The position numbers and the translations under genes were made by a program. Source: Effrenium voratum (taxonomy: Eukaryota > Sar > Dinophyceae > Suessiales > Symbiodiniaceae). Taken from it: a stretch of DNA of 64,000 nucleotides. How positions within the stretch are numbered: the stretch's first letter is position 1; each line of letters starts with the position of its first letter. This document shows positions 28,320 to 35,848 of this stretch, piece by piece. Under the pieces are notes generated by a model. The model saw only the letters and a list, made by a program, of their open reading frames with translations. It was not told where the DNA came from and made no database searches. The stretch is taken from NCBI GenBank assembly GCA_963377175.1, contig CAUJNA010003819.1, forward strand, positions 181,001 to 245,000. Reading direction: 5' to 3'.

Positions 28320-28323
28320 TCTA
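28320..28323 (+). promoter_or_regulatory. TCTA motif before the 307-aa gene
   Basis: TTTTTCTAAATAATTAA, 15 nt before the ATG at 28,339. Confidence 0.4.
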
Positions 28324-28338
28324 AATAATTAATATACT

Positions 28339-29262
28339 ATGATTAAATCAATTAGTAGATTGAATACAGTAGGACCGGTAAAAGTAGGGTCATTGAAATC
28401 ACAACTACATTTGAGACCTTCTTATGATGAATTATTGAAAGAAACGTTGGTAGGAGATGAGAACCGTCCATCAATTGAAAATGTGATAGACAGAAAAGCG
28501 ACAAGATACAGATTAAACCAACACGGTAGTCAGTTTGATAATAAGGACGTCTTAGACATTCAAAAGAAACAAGAACTAGACCGGAGAGGAGAAGTTATGA
28601 AAGGAGCAATGTCGGACGATGGTAGTGTAAGAGCTAAACTTAATGATGAATTGAAACTTGCTGACACACTGAAACAACACCAGTCTTTCATTCAAGAAGG
28701 ACTAACGGAAGCACAGAAACAGAAAGAAGAACTTGCAGAAAAAATGAGACTTTGGAGAGACCAACACGAAGAAATGGCAAGCGCTGTTTCAAAGAGTTCA
28801 TATCCTGCCGGTGTAGAAGTTCATTCAATGGTGTCCGCTGATGAAATGCCAGAATTAGAACCATTAGAGGAAGGCGAAGAAGAAGATGAACGAGAAGACG
28901 ACCCAGTTGTTGAAGTAGAATCAAAAGCAGAAGACGCTTATGGTTACAACGAGTTTAAGAAAAGAGCGTTTGAACTAACACCCGCTTATCTTGCAAGCAG
29001 ACCAGAAGAGATGAAAACAGTCATGGACAAACTGAAAGGATTTAGAAAGATTAAAGACAGTGTTCATGAAGAATTCACTGAGTTATATAATGCTTTAATT
29101 AATAGCGATGGTGATTTTATCAAGAAGGAACACAGATTGAAATTAGTAAGGTTTTACAATGAGAAAGTGTATTACTCAGTTTTCCACCCACGACCTAAGG
29201 AAAACGAAGATAGTCCAACCGTGATGGATGGTTCAGTTAAAGAAATACCTGCGGAAGTTTGA
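28339..29262 (+). CDS. unknown virion-type protein (307 aa), shares N-terminal motif with next gene
   Basis: Residues about 24-38 read LHLRPSYDELLKETL, nearly the same as LHRRPTFEEMLKEAM at the start of the following gene. The middle is charged and helical (residues 85-155). An acidic stretch, PELEPLEEGEEEDEREDD, lies near 175-192. The C-terminal third (about 205-290) looks folded, with KKRAFELTPAYLASRPEEMKTVMDKL and LVRFYNEKVYYSVFHP. No known family. The late-type TCTA motif and the position between capsid and replication genes suggest a structural or scaffold role (inference). The stop TGA is followed directly by TAA. Confidence 0.75.
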   Translation: MIKSISRLNTVGPVKVGSLKSQLHLRPSYDELLKETLVGDENRPSIENVIDRKATRYRLNQHGSQFDNKDVLDIQKKQELDRRGEVMKGAMSDDGSVRAKLNDELKLADTLKQHQSFIQEGLTEAQKQKEELAEKMRLWRDQHEEMASAVSKSSYPAGVEVHSMVSADEMPELEPLEEGEEEDEREDDPVVEVESKAEDAYGYNEFKKRAFELTPAYLASRPEEMKTVMDKLKGFRKIKDSVHEEFTELYNALINSDGDFIKKEHRLKLVRFYNEKVYYSVFHPRPKENEDSPTVMDGSVKEIPAEV

Positions 29263-29282
29263 TAAAATATATAATATGTAAT

Positions 29283-30164
29283 ATGACTGATAAATATTAT
29301 GGATTACACCGACGCCCTACTTTTGAAGAAATGCTAAAGGAAGCGATGACGCACAGATTAAAAATTGAAATCATCCCCGAAAGACAGGTAATTGACTTGT
29401 CAATCAACAATATAGATTTTGACGATTTTGACCTTTCAAAATACGATAGGAGACTACGGTTGAATGCTAGGGTTCAAACTGATGAACAAGTTCTTCATCA
29501 TGAATTGTTCCCTGATATGTTTGATGAAGTAGCGCCAACATCACAGTTATATGAAAACAACGAGGCAGACGCACAAACAACACGATATATAGCAAAAGAT
29601 TTTACTGATGAAATTTATAGTAATGCAATTTCAGGTAGGACTGAAGAAAAGAAAAAGTCAGATGAACCAACCGATGTAAAAGATACTGATTTAAAACAGT
29701 CTGATGAAAAGCAGGAAGATTTACAAAGTCTTCATTTAACGTCATCATCGTCAGCATCAACCGTCAGAGAGGAAGAGAAGAAAGAGGAAAGCCGAGAAAT
29801 AAAGTCGTTAAGAAACATATTTTTAGGTGGAGAAGACAAGAGCGTATTTGAACTATTCAAACGTGATGACAAGAAGACATCCACACCATCAGAACAATCA
29901 AGGGAACAGGAAGAAGAACATCCAAGGGCATCATTCTGGTCAAGACGACAGGTAGAAGCAAGAAGCAGAAGCCACTCACCAGAAGAAAGAGCAAGAGGTA
30001 ATCAAATGAACAGAAGACAATTAGAAACAAGAAGCAGGAGCAACTCACCCCAAGAAATAGCTAGAGGTAGTGAATGGACGAGGGAACAAATGGAAACAAG
30101 AAGCAGGAGTAGAAGCCCAGAAAGCACAAATACAAAAAGTAGCCGAGGCAAGAAGAAAAAATAA
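29283..30164 (+). CDS. unknown protein with paralogous N-motif and RS-repeat tail (293 aa)
   Basis: I start it at the ATG at 29,283; the open frame begins upstream at a TTG. Residues about 7-22 (LHRRPTFEEMLKEAM) mirror the upstream gene. The middle is acidic and Ser-rich (SLHLTSSSSASTVREEEKKEE). The last 75 residues hold three tandem units of about 21-23 residues built on RRQ.E.RSRS.SP.E.ARG, giving SRSHSP, SRSNSP and SRSRSP, and end in a basic GKKKK. Such RS tails occur in splicing factors and in viral DNA-binding or core proteins, where SR kinases phosphorylate them. Binding of packaged DNA or host nuclear factors is inferred. Confidence 0.75.
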   Translation: MTDKYYGLHRRPTFEEMLKEAMTHRLKIEIIPERQVIDLSINNIDFDDFDLSKYDRRLRLNARVQTDEQVLHHELFPDMFDEVAPTSQLYENNEADAQTTRYIAKDFTDEIYSNAISGRTEEKKKSDEPTDVKDTDLKQSDEKQEDLQSLHLTSSSSASTVREEEKKEESREIKSLRNIFLGGEDKSVFELFKRDDKKTSTPSEQSREQEEEHPRASFWSRRQVEARSRSHSPEERARGNQMNRRQLETRSRSNSPQEIARGSEWTREQMETRSRSRSPESTNTKSSRGKKKK

Positions 30165-30178
30165 AAACTACTTAAAGA
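30164..30178 (+). promoter_or_regulatory. conserved upstream motif AAAACTACTTAAAGA
   Basis: Exact 15-mer, 22 nt before the ATG at 30,201. It overlaps the last bases of the upstream gene's stop. Confidence 0.75.
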
Positions 30179-30200
30179 CAAAACGCCCTAATATAGTAAA

Positions 30201-30524
30201 ATGACAGGAATTTTTATTAACGGTAATAGTAAACAGAGAATAACGAATGACGAATTTGATATGATGGTTGAACTGATGAAAGCAGAAAACGACTTAGTCT
30301 TACAGATGATAAGCGAACAGAAACAGACTTCGAGCGATGACAGTGAGCAACCCGTGAGGTGGAGGGACGACCAGAAGAACTACCACCAGAATTACTACAA
30401 CAAAAACCTAAAACAGTCTTACACTTGTGAGGACTGCGGAAGGACGATATCAAGCAAATCAAATTTATCTAAACACAAGAAATCTAAAATTTGTTTGCAA
30501 GCTTCGCGACAATGCGCATTATGA
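30201..30524 (+). CDS. single C2H2 zinc-finger protein
   Basis: 107 residues. The N-terminal half is an acidic helix (DEFDMMVELMKAENDLVLQM). After a polar linker comes YTCEDCGRTISSKSNLSKHKKSK at about 73-95, a C-x2-C...H C2H2 finger whose last ligand would be a Cys (KSKIC). The region resembles a DNA-binding regulator. Its early-type motif is shared with the polymerase just downstream, so it is a candidate transcription or replication factor. Confidence 0.75.
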   Translation: MTGIFINGNSKQRITNDEFDMMVELMKAENDLVLQMISEQKQTSSDDSEQPVRWRDDQKNYHQNYYNKNLKQSYTCEDCGRTISSKSNLSKHKKSKICLQASRQCAL

Positions 30525-30625
30525 AAAAAATAATAATCATTCATCTTATTAAAAACACTTAATGAGATTAATGCGTTCATTCTCAACCCGAAACCCATTT
30601 TCTCCAACACTGACCCCCTACCCGA

Positions 30626-30642
30626 AAAACTACTTAAAGAGA
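30626..30642 (+). promoter_or_regulatory. conserved upstream motif AAAACTACTTAAAGA
   Basis: AAAACTACTTAAAGAGA, 31-33 nt before the polymerase ATG, followed by ACCTTATATTATATAG as the AT-rich part. Confidence 0.75.
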
Positions 30643-30673
30643 AAATACCTTATATTATATAGAGTATAGTATT

Positions 30674-33600
30674 ATGGTTTCCATGACAGAAGGAAAAATT
30701 ATAGATTTCATTTTAAACAGCCAACAAGGCGAACTAATACAAAAAGAAGGGAGGCAAACACAAAAACTCAAAATAGGTGATAAGACCTACAGATATGATA
30801 AGAACAAACCAGTTTCAAACGTATTGAACACGAAACTCAAGGAAGTGGCGAGGAGTGACGGATATAGAAAGCATGGCCTTTTAATGAAAGGTGCTAATTA
30901 TCTAAAACTAACGAGAGGCAGACCCTTACAGGATTATGTCAAGCGATTCAAGTCCAAAATCACAGACGAGCAACAAGCGTTCAAGGGATACGCCAACACC
31001 TACTCGGTAAGTGATATAAGATTAAAGGGAATGAAAGGTTTATCCTACTTAAAATACCAGAAGCAACGACTGGCCGAATTCCTGAACAGAAACCCGAACA
31101 TGAAAATAATCGTGGAAACCGATTTATCATTCAAAAATCCCGACAACGAACTTATTCAAAGGCGGTTAAGAAGCAGAAGATACAATATTCATAATCCCGA
31201 CGAGTTGAACACCGTCTTAAACAACATTGGGCACGACATTGAGACACAAATTGAAATAACCGAATACATTCAGTCGGGATTGGTTCTTGGTCAAGTTGAA
31301 AAGTTAGTCATCAGTTATGATAGGTACAATCCTACCCGTGGTTCATCCTTTATTCCATTGCCCGACTGGGTGGCAAACAAAAAGGCTTGTATTAACATTA
31401 AAAATGAGGACGACTTATGTTTTAAATATTCCGTTCAATGTGGATTTTATGAGTTATTCAAAAAAGACCATCCCTGCGAGATGTATCATTATAAGAAATA
31501 TGTAGATGACAAATTTATCAAATGGGATAATATTGACTTTCCAGTAGGTAATGATGAGATTGAACTATTTGAAGAACAGAACAAACACATATCGGTCAAT
31601 GTTTATTACATAAACCCCGATACGAATAGTAAAACTATTTTATTATACAAAAGAAGCAACAACCCACAAGCACAACACAAAATCGATTTGATTAAATTGA
31701 CTGATGATGTTAAATCCCATTACGCTTATATCAAAAATTATGATAAGTTAATGAGTAGTCAGACTAACAAGATGAAGGCGAAGAAGTATCACTGTAGAAC
31801 CTGCTCACATGGTTTCAAGACCGAAGAACTTTTAAAGAAACACGAAGAACAAGGATGTCTAGCAGTTGAGGGTCAAAAAATAGAAATGCCAGAAGCAGGT
31901 GAAACAATAGTATTCAAAAACCATTTCAAGAAACTTAAAGCTCCATTCGTAATCTATGCCGACTTTGAATGTTTAACTGTGCCAATTGATGTTAAAAGCA
32001 AATCGGCAAAAGCTAAAACTACATCATATCAAAATCATCGTCCGTGTGGTTTTATGATTAATGTAGTCAATGCTATAACCGGAAGTAGTGAGCCTTACTT
32101 ATACAGAGGTCAGGATTGTATGGATAAATTTGTTGAGAAAATCAATAAAGTCAGAGAGGAAGTTTTGGAGAAAATGAAGGAGGACAAAGACCGTATTGAA
32201 ACCGAGAAGGACTGGGAGGACTTCAATAATGCCACTAACTGCTTCATTTGTGGAAACAAATTTGAGGAAGGAGAAAAGAAGTGTTGGGACCATTGCCACT
32301 TTACGGGACAGTATAGAGGTTGCGCCCACGAGGACTGCAATCTACGATTTAGTATGAGATATTATAAAATCCCTGTGTTTCTTCATAATCTTAAAAACTA
32401 CGATGCCCACTTAATCATCAACAAGGCTCACGAACTGAACAAGAATTCTAAAATAGAATGTATCGCTCAGAACAGCGAAAAGTTTATAACCTTTGGTTTT
32501 AAAAATCTTTGTTTCAAGGACAGTTTCAGTTTCTTATCGTCTTCGTTGGATAAGTTGGTCAGGTTGAGTAAATATGAGGATGATAAAAAGCGTGAGAATT
32601 GGAAGAACAATTTCAGATACAGCGTTAGAAACCCGTATGTTAAAACCGATGAAGATTTGGATTTATTGACTGATAAGGGTATTTATCCCTATGACTACTT
32701 TGATGATTTTGAAAGATTTAAGGAAAGGGCTTTACCACCGAAAGAAGCGTTTTACAGTAAATTGAGTGAAGAACATGTAAGTGATAAAGATTATGAAAGG
32801 GCACTGAAAGTATGGAAGCACTTCGGGATTAGAACACTCGGGCAGTATCACGACTTGTATTTAAGAACTGATGTTTTACTACTGACCGATGTATTTGAAA
32901 ACTTTAGAGACTTGTGTATGGAATACTACGGTTTAGACCCCGCTCATTATTACACGTTGCCAAATTTCGCATGGGACGCGATGCTTCTAAAAACTGGTGT
33001 TGAAATAGAACAATTGCATGACCAAGAAATGTTTGAGATGGTTGAAAAGGGAATGAGAGGTGGTATGTGTCAGGTAAGTCATAAATTAGCGGTGGCAAAT
33101 AATAAGTATATGGAGGAAGCATATGATGAGAACAAGCCATCAAATTATATTAGCTACTTGGATGCTAATAACTTGTATGGTTTAGCAATGTCCCAGAAAT
33201 TACCGCTAAAAAATATCAAGTGGGCAAAGAAAACGCCCAGTGTTGAAAAATGGAATGAAAACGATGAGTTCGGTTATATTATGGAAGTTGATTTGGAATA
33301 TCCCGAAACATTGCACGACTTCCACTCTGACTATCCACTAGCGCCTGAAATAATGAATGTAAATGTTAGTATGCTTTCTGATTATCAAAAGCAAGTCTAC
33401 AAAATATATTATGATGGCAAAAATCCCAAGGATGAGAAAACAAGTAAGTTAATATTAAATCTAAAGGATAAAGAAAAATATGTGGTTCATATCAAGACTT
33501 TACAGTATTATTTGAAAATGGGAATGAAAATGACAAAAGTCCATAGGATAATAAAATTTCAACAGAGGGCATGGTTGAAACCGTGGATTGACTTCAACAC

Positions 33601-34420
33601 TGGTAAAAGGAAAGAAGCCAAAAGCGATTTTGAGAAAGATTTATTCAAATTAATGAATAACGCGGTGTACGGAAAAACTATGGAAGACAAAAGAAACCAT
33701 ATGGACTTTGAACTGGTTGATAATGAGGTAAGATATGAAAAATGCGTTAATAATCCAACTTTCAAAAATAGATTTATTATTAATGAAAATCTCGTCGGAG
33801 TTGAGAAAACTAAAGCAAAACTGAAACTGGATAAACCGATTTTCTTAGGAATGAGCATTTTAGATTTAAGCAAATTACATATGTATCAGTTTTATTATGA
33901 AGTATTGAAAAAGAAGTATAATGAAAACATCAAATTGATATATACTGATACTGACAGTTATGTAATTCAAACAATGACTGATGATGTCTATAAGGATTTC
34001 AATGAGATAAAGCAACACATGGATTTTAGCGACTATCCTGTTGAGCATCCATGTCATGACAAAACTAATAAAAAGGTCTTAGGAATGTTTAAGGACGAAG
34101 TGAATGGAAAAATCATTACTAAATTCATCGGATTGAAACCTAAATCTTATGCCTTCACAATTCATGGTGAGGATGATGAACATAAGAAATCAAAAGGTGT
34201 AGTCAAACACAAAGTGAAAAAAGAACTGTCGTATCAGAACTACCACGAAGCATTATTTCAAAACAAAAAGCATGAAATCACATATAACTTCATCAGAAGT
34301 AAGTCGCATCAAATATATTCAATGTCTCAAGTCAAGCAAAGTCTGAGTAATTATGAAAATAAAAGGTTTTATAGTGATGCTTTCACTTCATTACCATATG
34401 GGCATTATTCCATAAAATAA
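30674..34420 (+). CDS. protein-primed family B DNA polymerase (pPolB)
   Basis: This would replicate the linear genome from a protein primer at the inverted repeats. 1,248 residues. The N-terminal 420 residues contain a conserved Polinton block near 222-250 (SSFIPLPDWVANKKACIN, then NEDDLCFKYSV) and a C2H2-like finger near 372-395 (CRTCSHGFKTEELLKKHEEQGC). The 3'-5' exonuclease has ADFE (D430, E432), NLKNYDAHLI near 570-580 and YHDLYLRTD near 725-735. A Cys/His cluster sits at about 523-555 (CFICGNKF...CWDHCHFTGQYRGC). Polymerase motifs are A, YLDANNLYGLAM (D830); B, KLMNNAVYGKTM (from K992); C, YTDTDS (Y1090, D1092, D1094). The frame is intact and all catalytic Asp residues are present. An early-type motif precedes it. 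Confidence 0.96.
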   Translation: MVSMTEGKIIDFILNSQQGELIQKEGRQTQKLKIGDKTYRYDKNKPVSNVLNTKLKEVARSDGYRKHGLLMKGANYLKLTRGRPLQDYVKRFKSKITDEQQAFKGYANTYSVSDIRLKGMKGLSYLKYQKQRLAEFLNRNPNMKIIVETDLSFKNPDNELIQRRLRSRRYNIHNPDELNTVLNNIGHDIETQIEITEYIQSGLVLGQVEKLVISYDRYNPTRGSSFIPLPDWVANKKACINIKNEDDLCFKYSVQCGFYELFKKDHPCEMYHYKKYVDDKFIKWDNIDFPVGNDEIELFEEQNKHISVNVYYINPDTNSKTILLYKRSNNPQAQHKIDLIKLTDDVKSHYAYIKNYDKLMSSQTNKMKAKKYHCRTCSHGFKTEELLKKHEEQGCLAVEGQKIEMPEAGETIVFKNHFKKLKAPFVIYADFECLTVPIDVKSKSAKAKTTSYQNHRPCGFMINVVNAITGSSEPYLYRGQDCMDKFVEKINKVREEVLEKMKEDKDRIETEKDWEDFNNATNCFICGNKFEEGEKKCWDHCHFTGQYRGCAHEDCNLRFSMRYYKIPVFLHNLKNYDAHLIINKAHELNKNSKIECIAQNSEKFITFGFKNLCFKDSFSFLSSSLDKLVRLSKYEDDKKRENWKNNFRYSVRNPYVKTDEDLDLLTDKGIYPYDYFDDFERFKERALPPKEAFYSKLSEEHVSDKDYERALKVWKHFGIRTLGQYHDLYLRTDVLLLTDVFENFRDLCMEYYGLDPAHYYTLPNFAWDAMLLKTGVEIEQLHDQEMFEMVEKGMRGGMCQVSHKLAVANNKYMEEAYDENKPSNYISYLDANNLYGLAMSQKLPLKNIKWAKKTPSVEKWNENDEFGYIMEVDLEYPETLHDFHSDYPLAPEIMNVNVSMLSDYQKQVYKIYYDGKNPKDEKTSKLILNLKDKEKYVVHIKTLQYYLKMGMKMTKVHRIIKFQQRAWLKPWIDFNTGKRKEAKSDFEKDLFKLMNNAVYGKTMEDKRNHMDFELVDNEVRYEKCVNNPTFKNRFIINENLVGVEKTKAKLKLDKPIFLGMSILDLSKLHMYQFYYEVLKKKYNENIKLIYTDTDSYVIQTMTDDVYKDFNEIKQHMDFSDYPVEHPCHDKTNKKVLGMFKDEVNGKIITKFIGLKPKSYAFTIHGEDDEHKKSKGVVKHKVKKELSYQNYHEALFQNKKHEITYNFIRSKSHQIYSMSQVKQSLSNYENKRFYSDAFTSLPYGHYSIK

Positions 34421-34423
34421 TTA

Positions 34424-34437
34424 TCTAGATAGTTCTA
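34424..34437 (+). promoter_or_regulatory. TCTA motifs before methyltransferase fragment
   Basis: TCTA occurs at 34,424 and 34,434, 15 and 5 nt before the ATG at 34,443. Confidence 0.3.
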
Positions 34438-34442
34438 ATAAT

Positions 34443-34640
34443 ATGAAATTATTAGAATTATTTTCAGGGACAGGCTCGGTTGGTCGGGTTGCTCGGGATT
34501 TGGGTTTTAGTGTTATTTCCCTTGATTTGAAAAATGCAAATATCAATACTGATATTTTGAGATATTCTCGTTTCTCTTGTCTTATAAGTATATTGGGTTT
34601 GGGATTGGGTTTGAAACTGGAAATGTGGGTTTGGGGATGA
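34443..34640 (+). pseudogene. truncated DNA methyltransferase start
   Basis: The first 40 codons read KLLELFSGTGSVGRVARDLGF then VISLDLKNANINTDIL. This is the S-adenosylmethionine-binding opening (LELFSGTGS, then an acidic end of strand 2) of a DNA cytosine- or adenine-type methylase common in large DNA viruses. No catalytic motif follows. From about 34,580 the DNA becomes G/T-rich low-complexity sequence (TTGGGTTTGGGATTGGGTTTG) and the frame ends at 34,640. The 3' part has apparently been lost or replaced. Confidence 0.65.
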
Positions 34641-34905
34641 GGTTGAAACTGAACATATTGAAGTTTATGTGTTTGTTGGTTTTGGGGGAGTTGAGAAATG
34701 GGAGATTTGGTCCTTGTTTTGGTGGGATTGGGATAACAACAAAAGCAAAAGACCCACAATCCCTACCCGCTCCCTCAACCAAAACCTCATAGACGACAGT
34801 GTTGAAGGCGATGTTCTGAATGACGTCTCAACCTCAGGACAGAGCAAATGTGGGGAGCGGTGGGAGAAAAGGGGGTGGTGGTGGTGTTGGTGGTGGTGGT
34901 GTACC
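34641..34905. other. G/T-rich spacer
   Basis: G-rich low-complexity DNA (TTTTGGGGGAGTTGAG; GGTGGTGGTGGTGTTGGTGG near 34,870-34,903). Open frames on both strands here have no motif. Confidence 0.5.
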
Positions 34906-35085
34906 CCGATTTTGGGGTAAACCTTACCCCATTACCCCGATTTTGGGGTAGCCCTTACCCCTTACCCCAGCTTTGGGGTACCCCTTACCCCGTTTTTGGG
35001 GTAGACCTTACCCTTCTCTCAGTATAAACCTTACCCTTGCCCAGATTTCGGGGTAGACCTTACCCTGACTGAGGGGTAATCATCA
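34906..35085. repeat. tandem TACCCC...GGGGTA repeat
   Basis: About six imperfect units of ACCCCGATTTTGGGGTAGACCTTACCCC type, 25-33 bp long. Each is quasi-palindromic (TACCCC against GGGGTA). The G4 and C4 runs could fold into hairpins or quadruplexes. Confidence 0.8.
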
Positions 35086-35585
35086 CACATATTTTTGGGG
35101 TGTCTTCCAACCTCTGCGGTCGCGCTGTCCTCACATTTTGTTTTACCCTTCTTCCAAGAGCAAAGTCTGGTTTCTGAGCGGGCTGGCTCTCGTCCGTTGC
35201 GTTTGCGTACCCCGAAGCCGAAGAAGGTTGAGTGCTCTTGGGTGCCATTGTTCAGACCGAAGGGTTTGAAGCAAAGCAGGGCAGAGTGAGGGCACGATTG
35301 ATGAGAAATGGCTGTTTGATGGACGACAGGCAAAGTCCAACTGGACGCAATCTCAAACATCAAGTTGTTGAAGTAAATAACGTGGCGACAAGTCAAGCTT
35401 TGAAGACTGCTTACCCCTCTCAACACCATTCTTTCACTGGCTCTCCAAACATATGTCTGATACTGGAAGATGTTCAGAGCAAACGACACACTGAGTGTCT
35501 GGCTGAAACAATGAAGTAGAGGATGAAGACGTGGCGTGGTGGCAAACGACCGAATTAAAGGGACGAGCGACCCAAAAGCAAACAC
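35086..35585. other. host-like spacer inside the right end of the element
   Basis: About 500 bp of balanced composition, unlike the AT-rich interior. It is open on the plus strand at 35,232-35,519 and on the minus strand from the inverted repeat to 35,031. Neither translation has a motif I recognise. The minus frame simply continues the open frame that the inverted repeat also shows at the left end. It may be captured host DNA. Confidence 0.45.
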
Positions 35586-35843
35586 ACCACCAACACCCCA
35601 GAACTTGATAACTACTAAAAGGGCTACCTCTTTCAAATGAAAAAAATGTCTGCCCCCAGCCCAACAATGAACAAGGCGACAATTTACCCAAATGATTACC
35701 TTAACGAAAACGATAAATAAGCTCCCTAAAAACCCTCTTTTAAAAACGAATAAGGGGGAACACAGATTTGAGATGAACATAAAAACCAGAACAGGCAACC
35801 CTCAACAGGCCACCCCCCAGGCCCCCTACTTTTACCATTTTTT
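35586..35843 (-). repeat. right terminal inverted repeat
   Basis: Reverse complement of 14,601-14,857 with few differences; the outer end reads CCCCCTACTTTTACCATTTTTT. Confidence 0.9.
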
Positions 35844-35848
35844 GGGGG
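35844..35848. repeat. putative target-site duplication, right copy
   Basis: GGGGG, matching 14,596-14,600; the region beyond stays G-rich (GGGGGTGGGGGTGGAGG). Confidence 0.4.

Larger units (their letters stand above)
14601..35843. mobile_element. integrated Polinton-like virus, complete, about 21.2 kb
   Basis: The block is bounded by near-identical inverted repeats of about 257 bp and by G5 direct repeats. It differs from both flanks in its strong AT bias and dense gene packing. It carries the hallmark set for the Polinton/PLV/virophage lineage: rve integrase, protein-primed PolB, packaging ATPase, double-jelly-roll MCP and penton protein. It also has a GIY-YIG nuclease, an S74 fibre and a lipase-like gene. 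No maturation protease was found. The near identity of the two ends suggests a recent insertion or gene conversion between the ends. Three virion or accessory genes carry single-site disruptions. The right 1.4 kb is partly degenerate. Confidence 0.93.
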
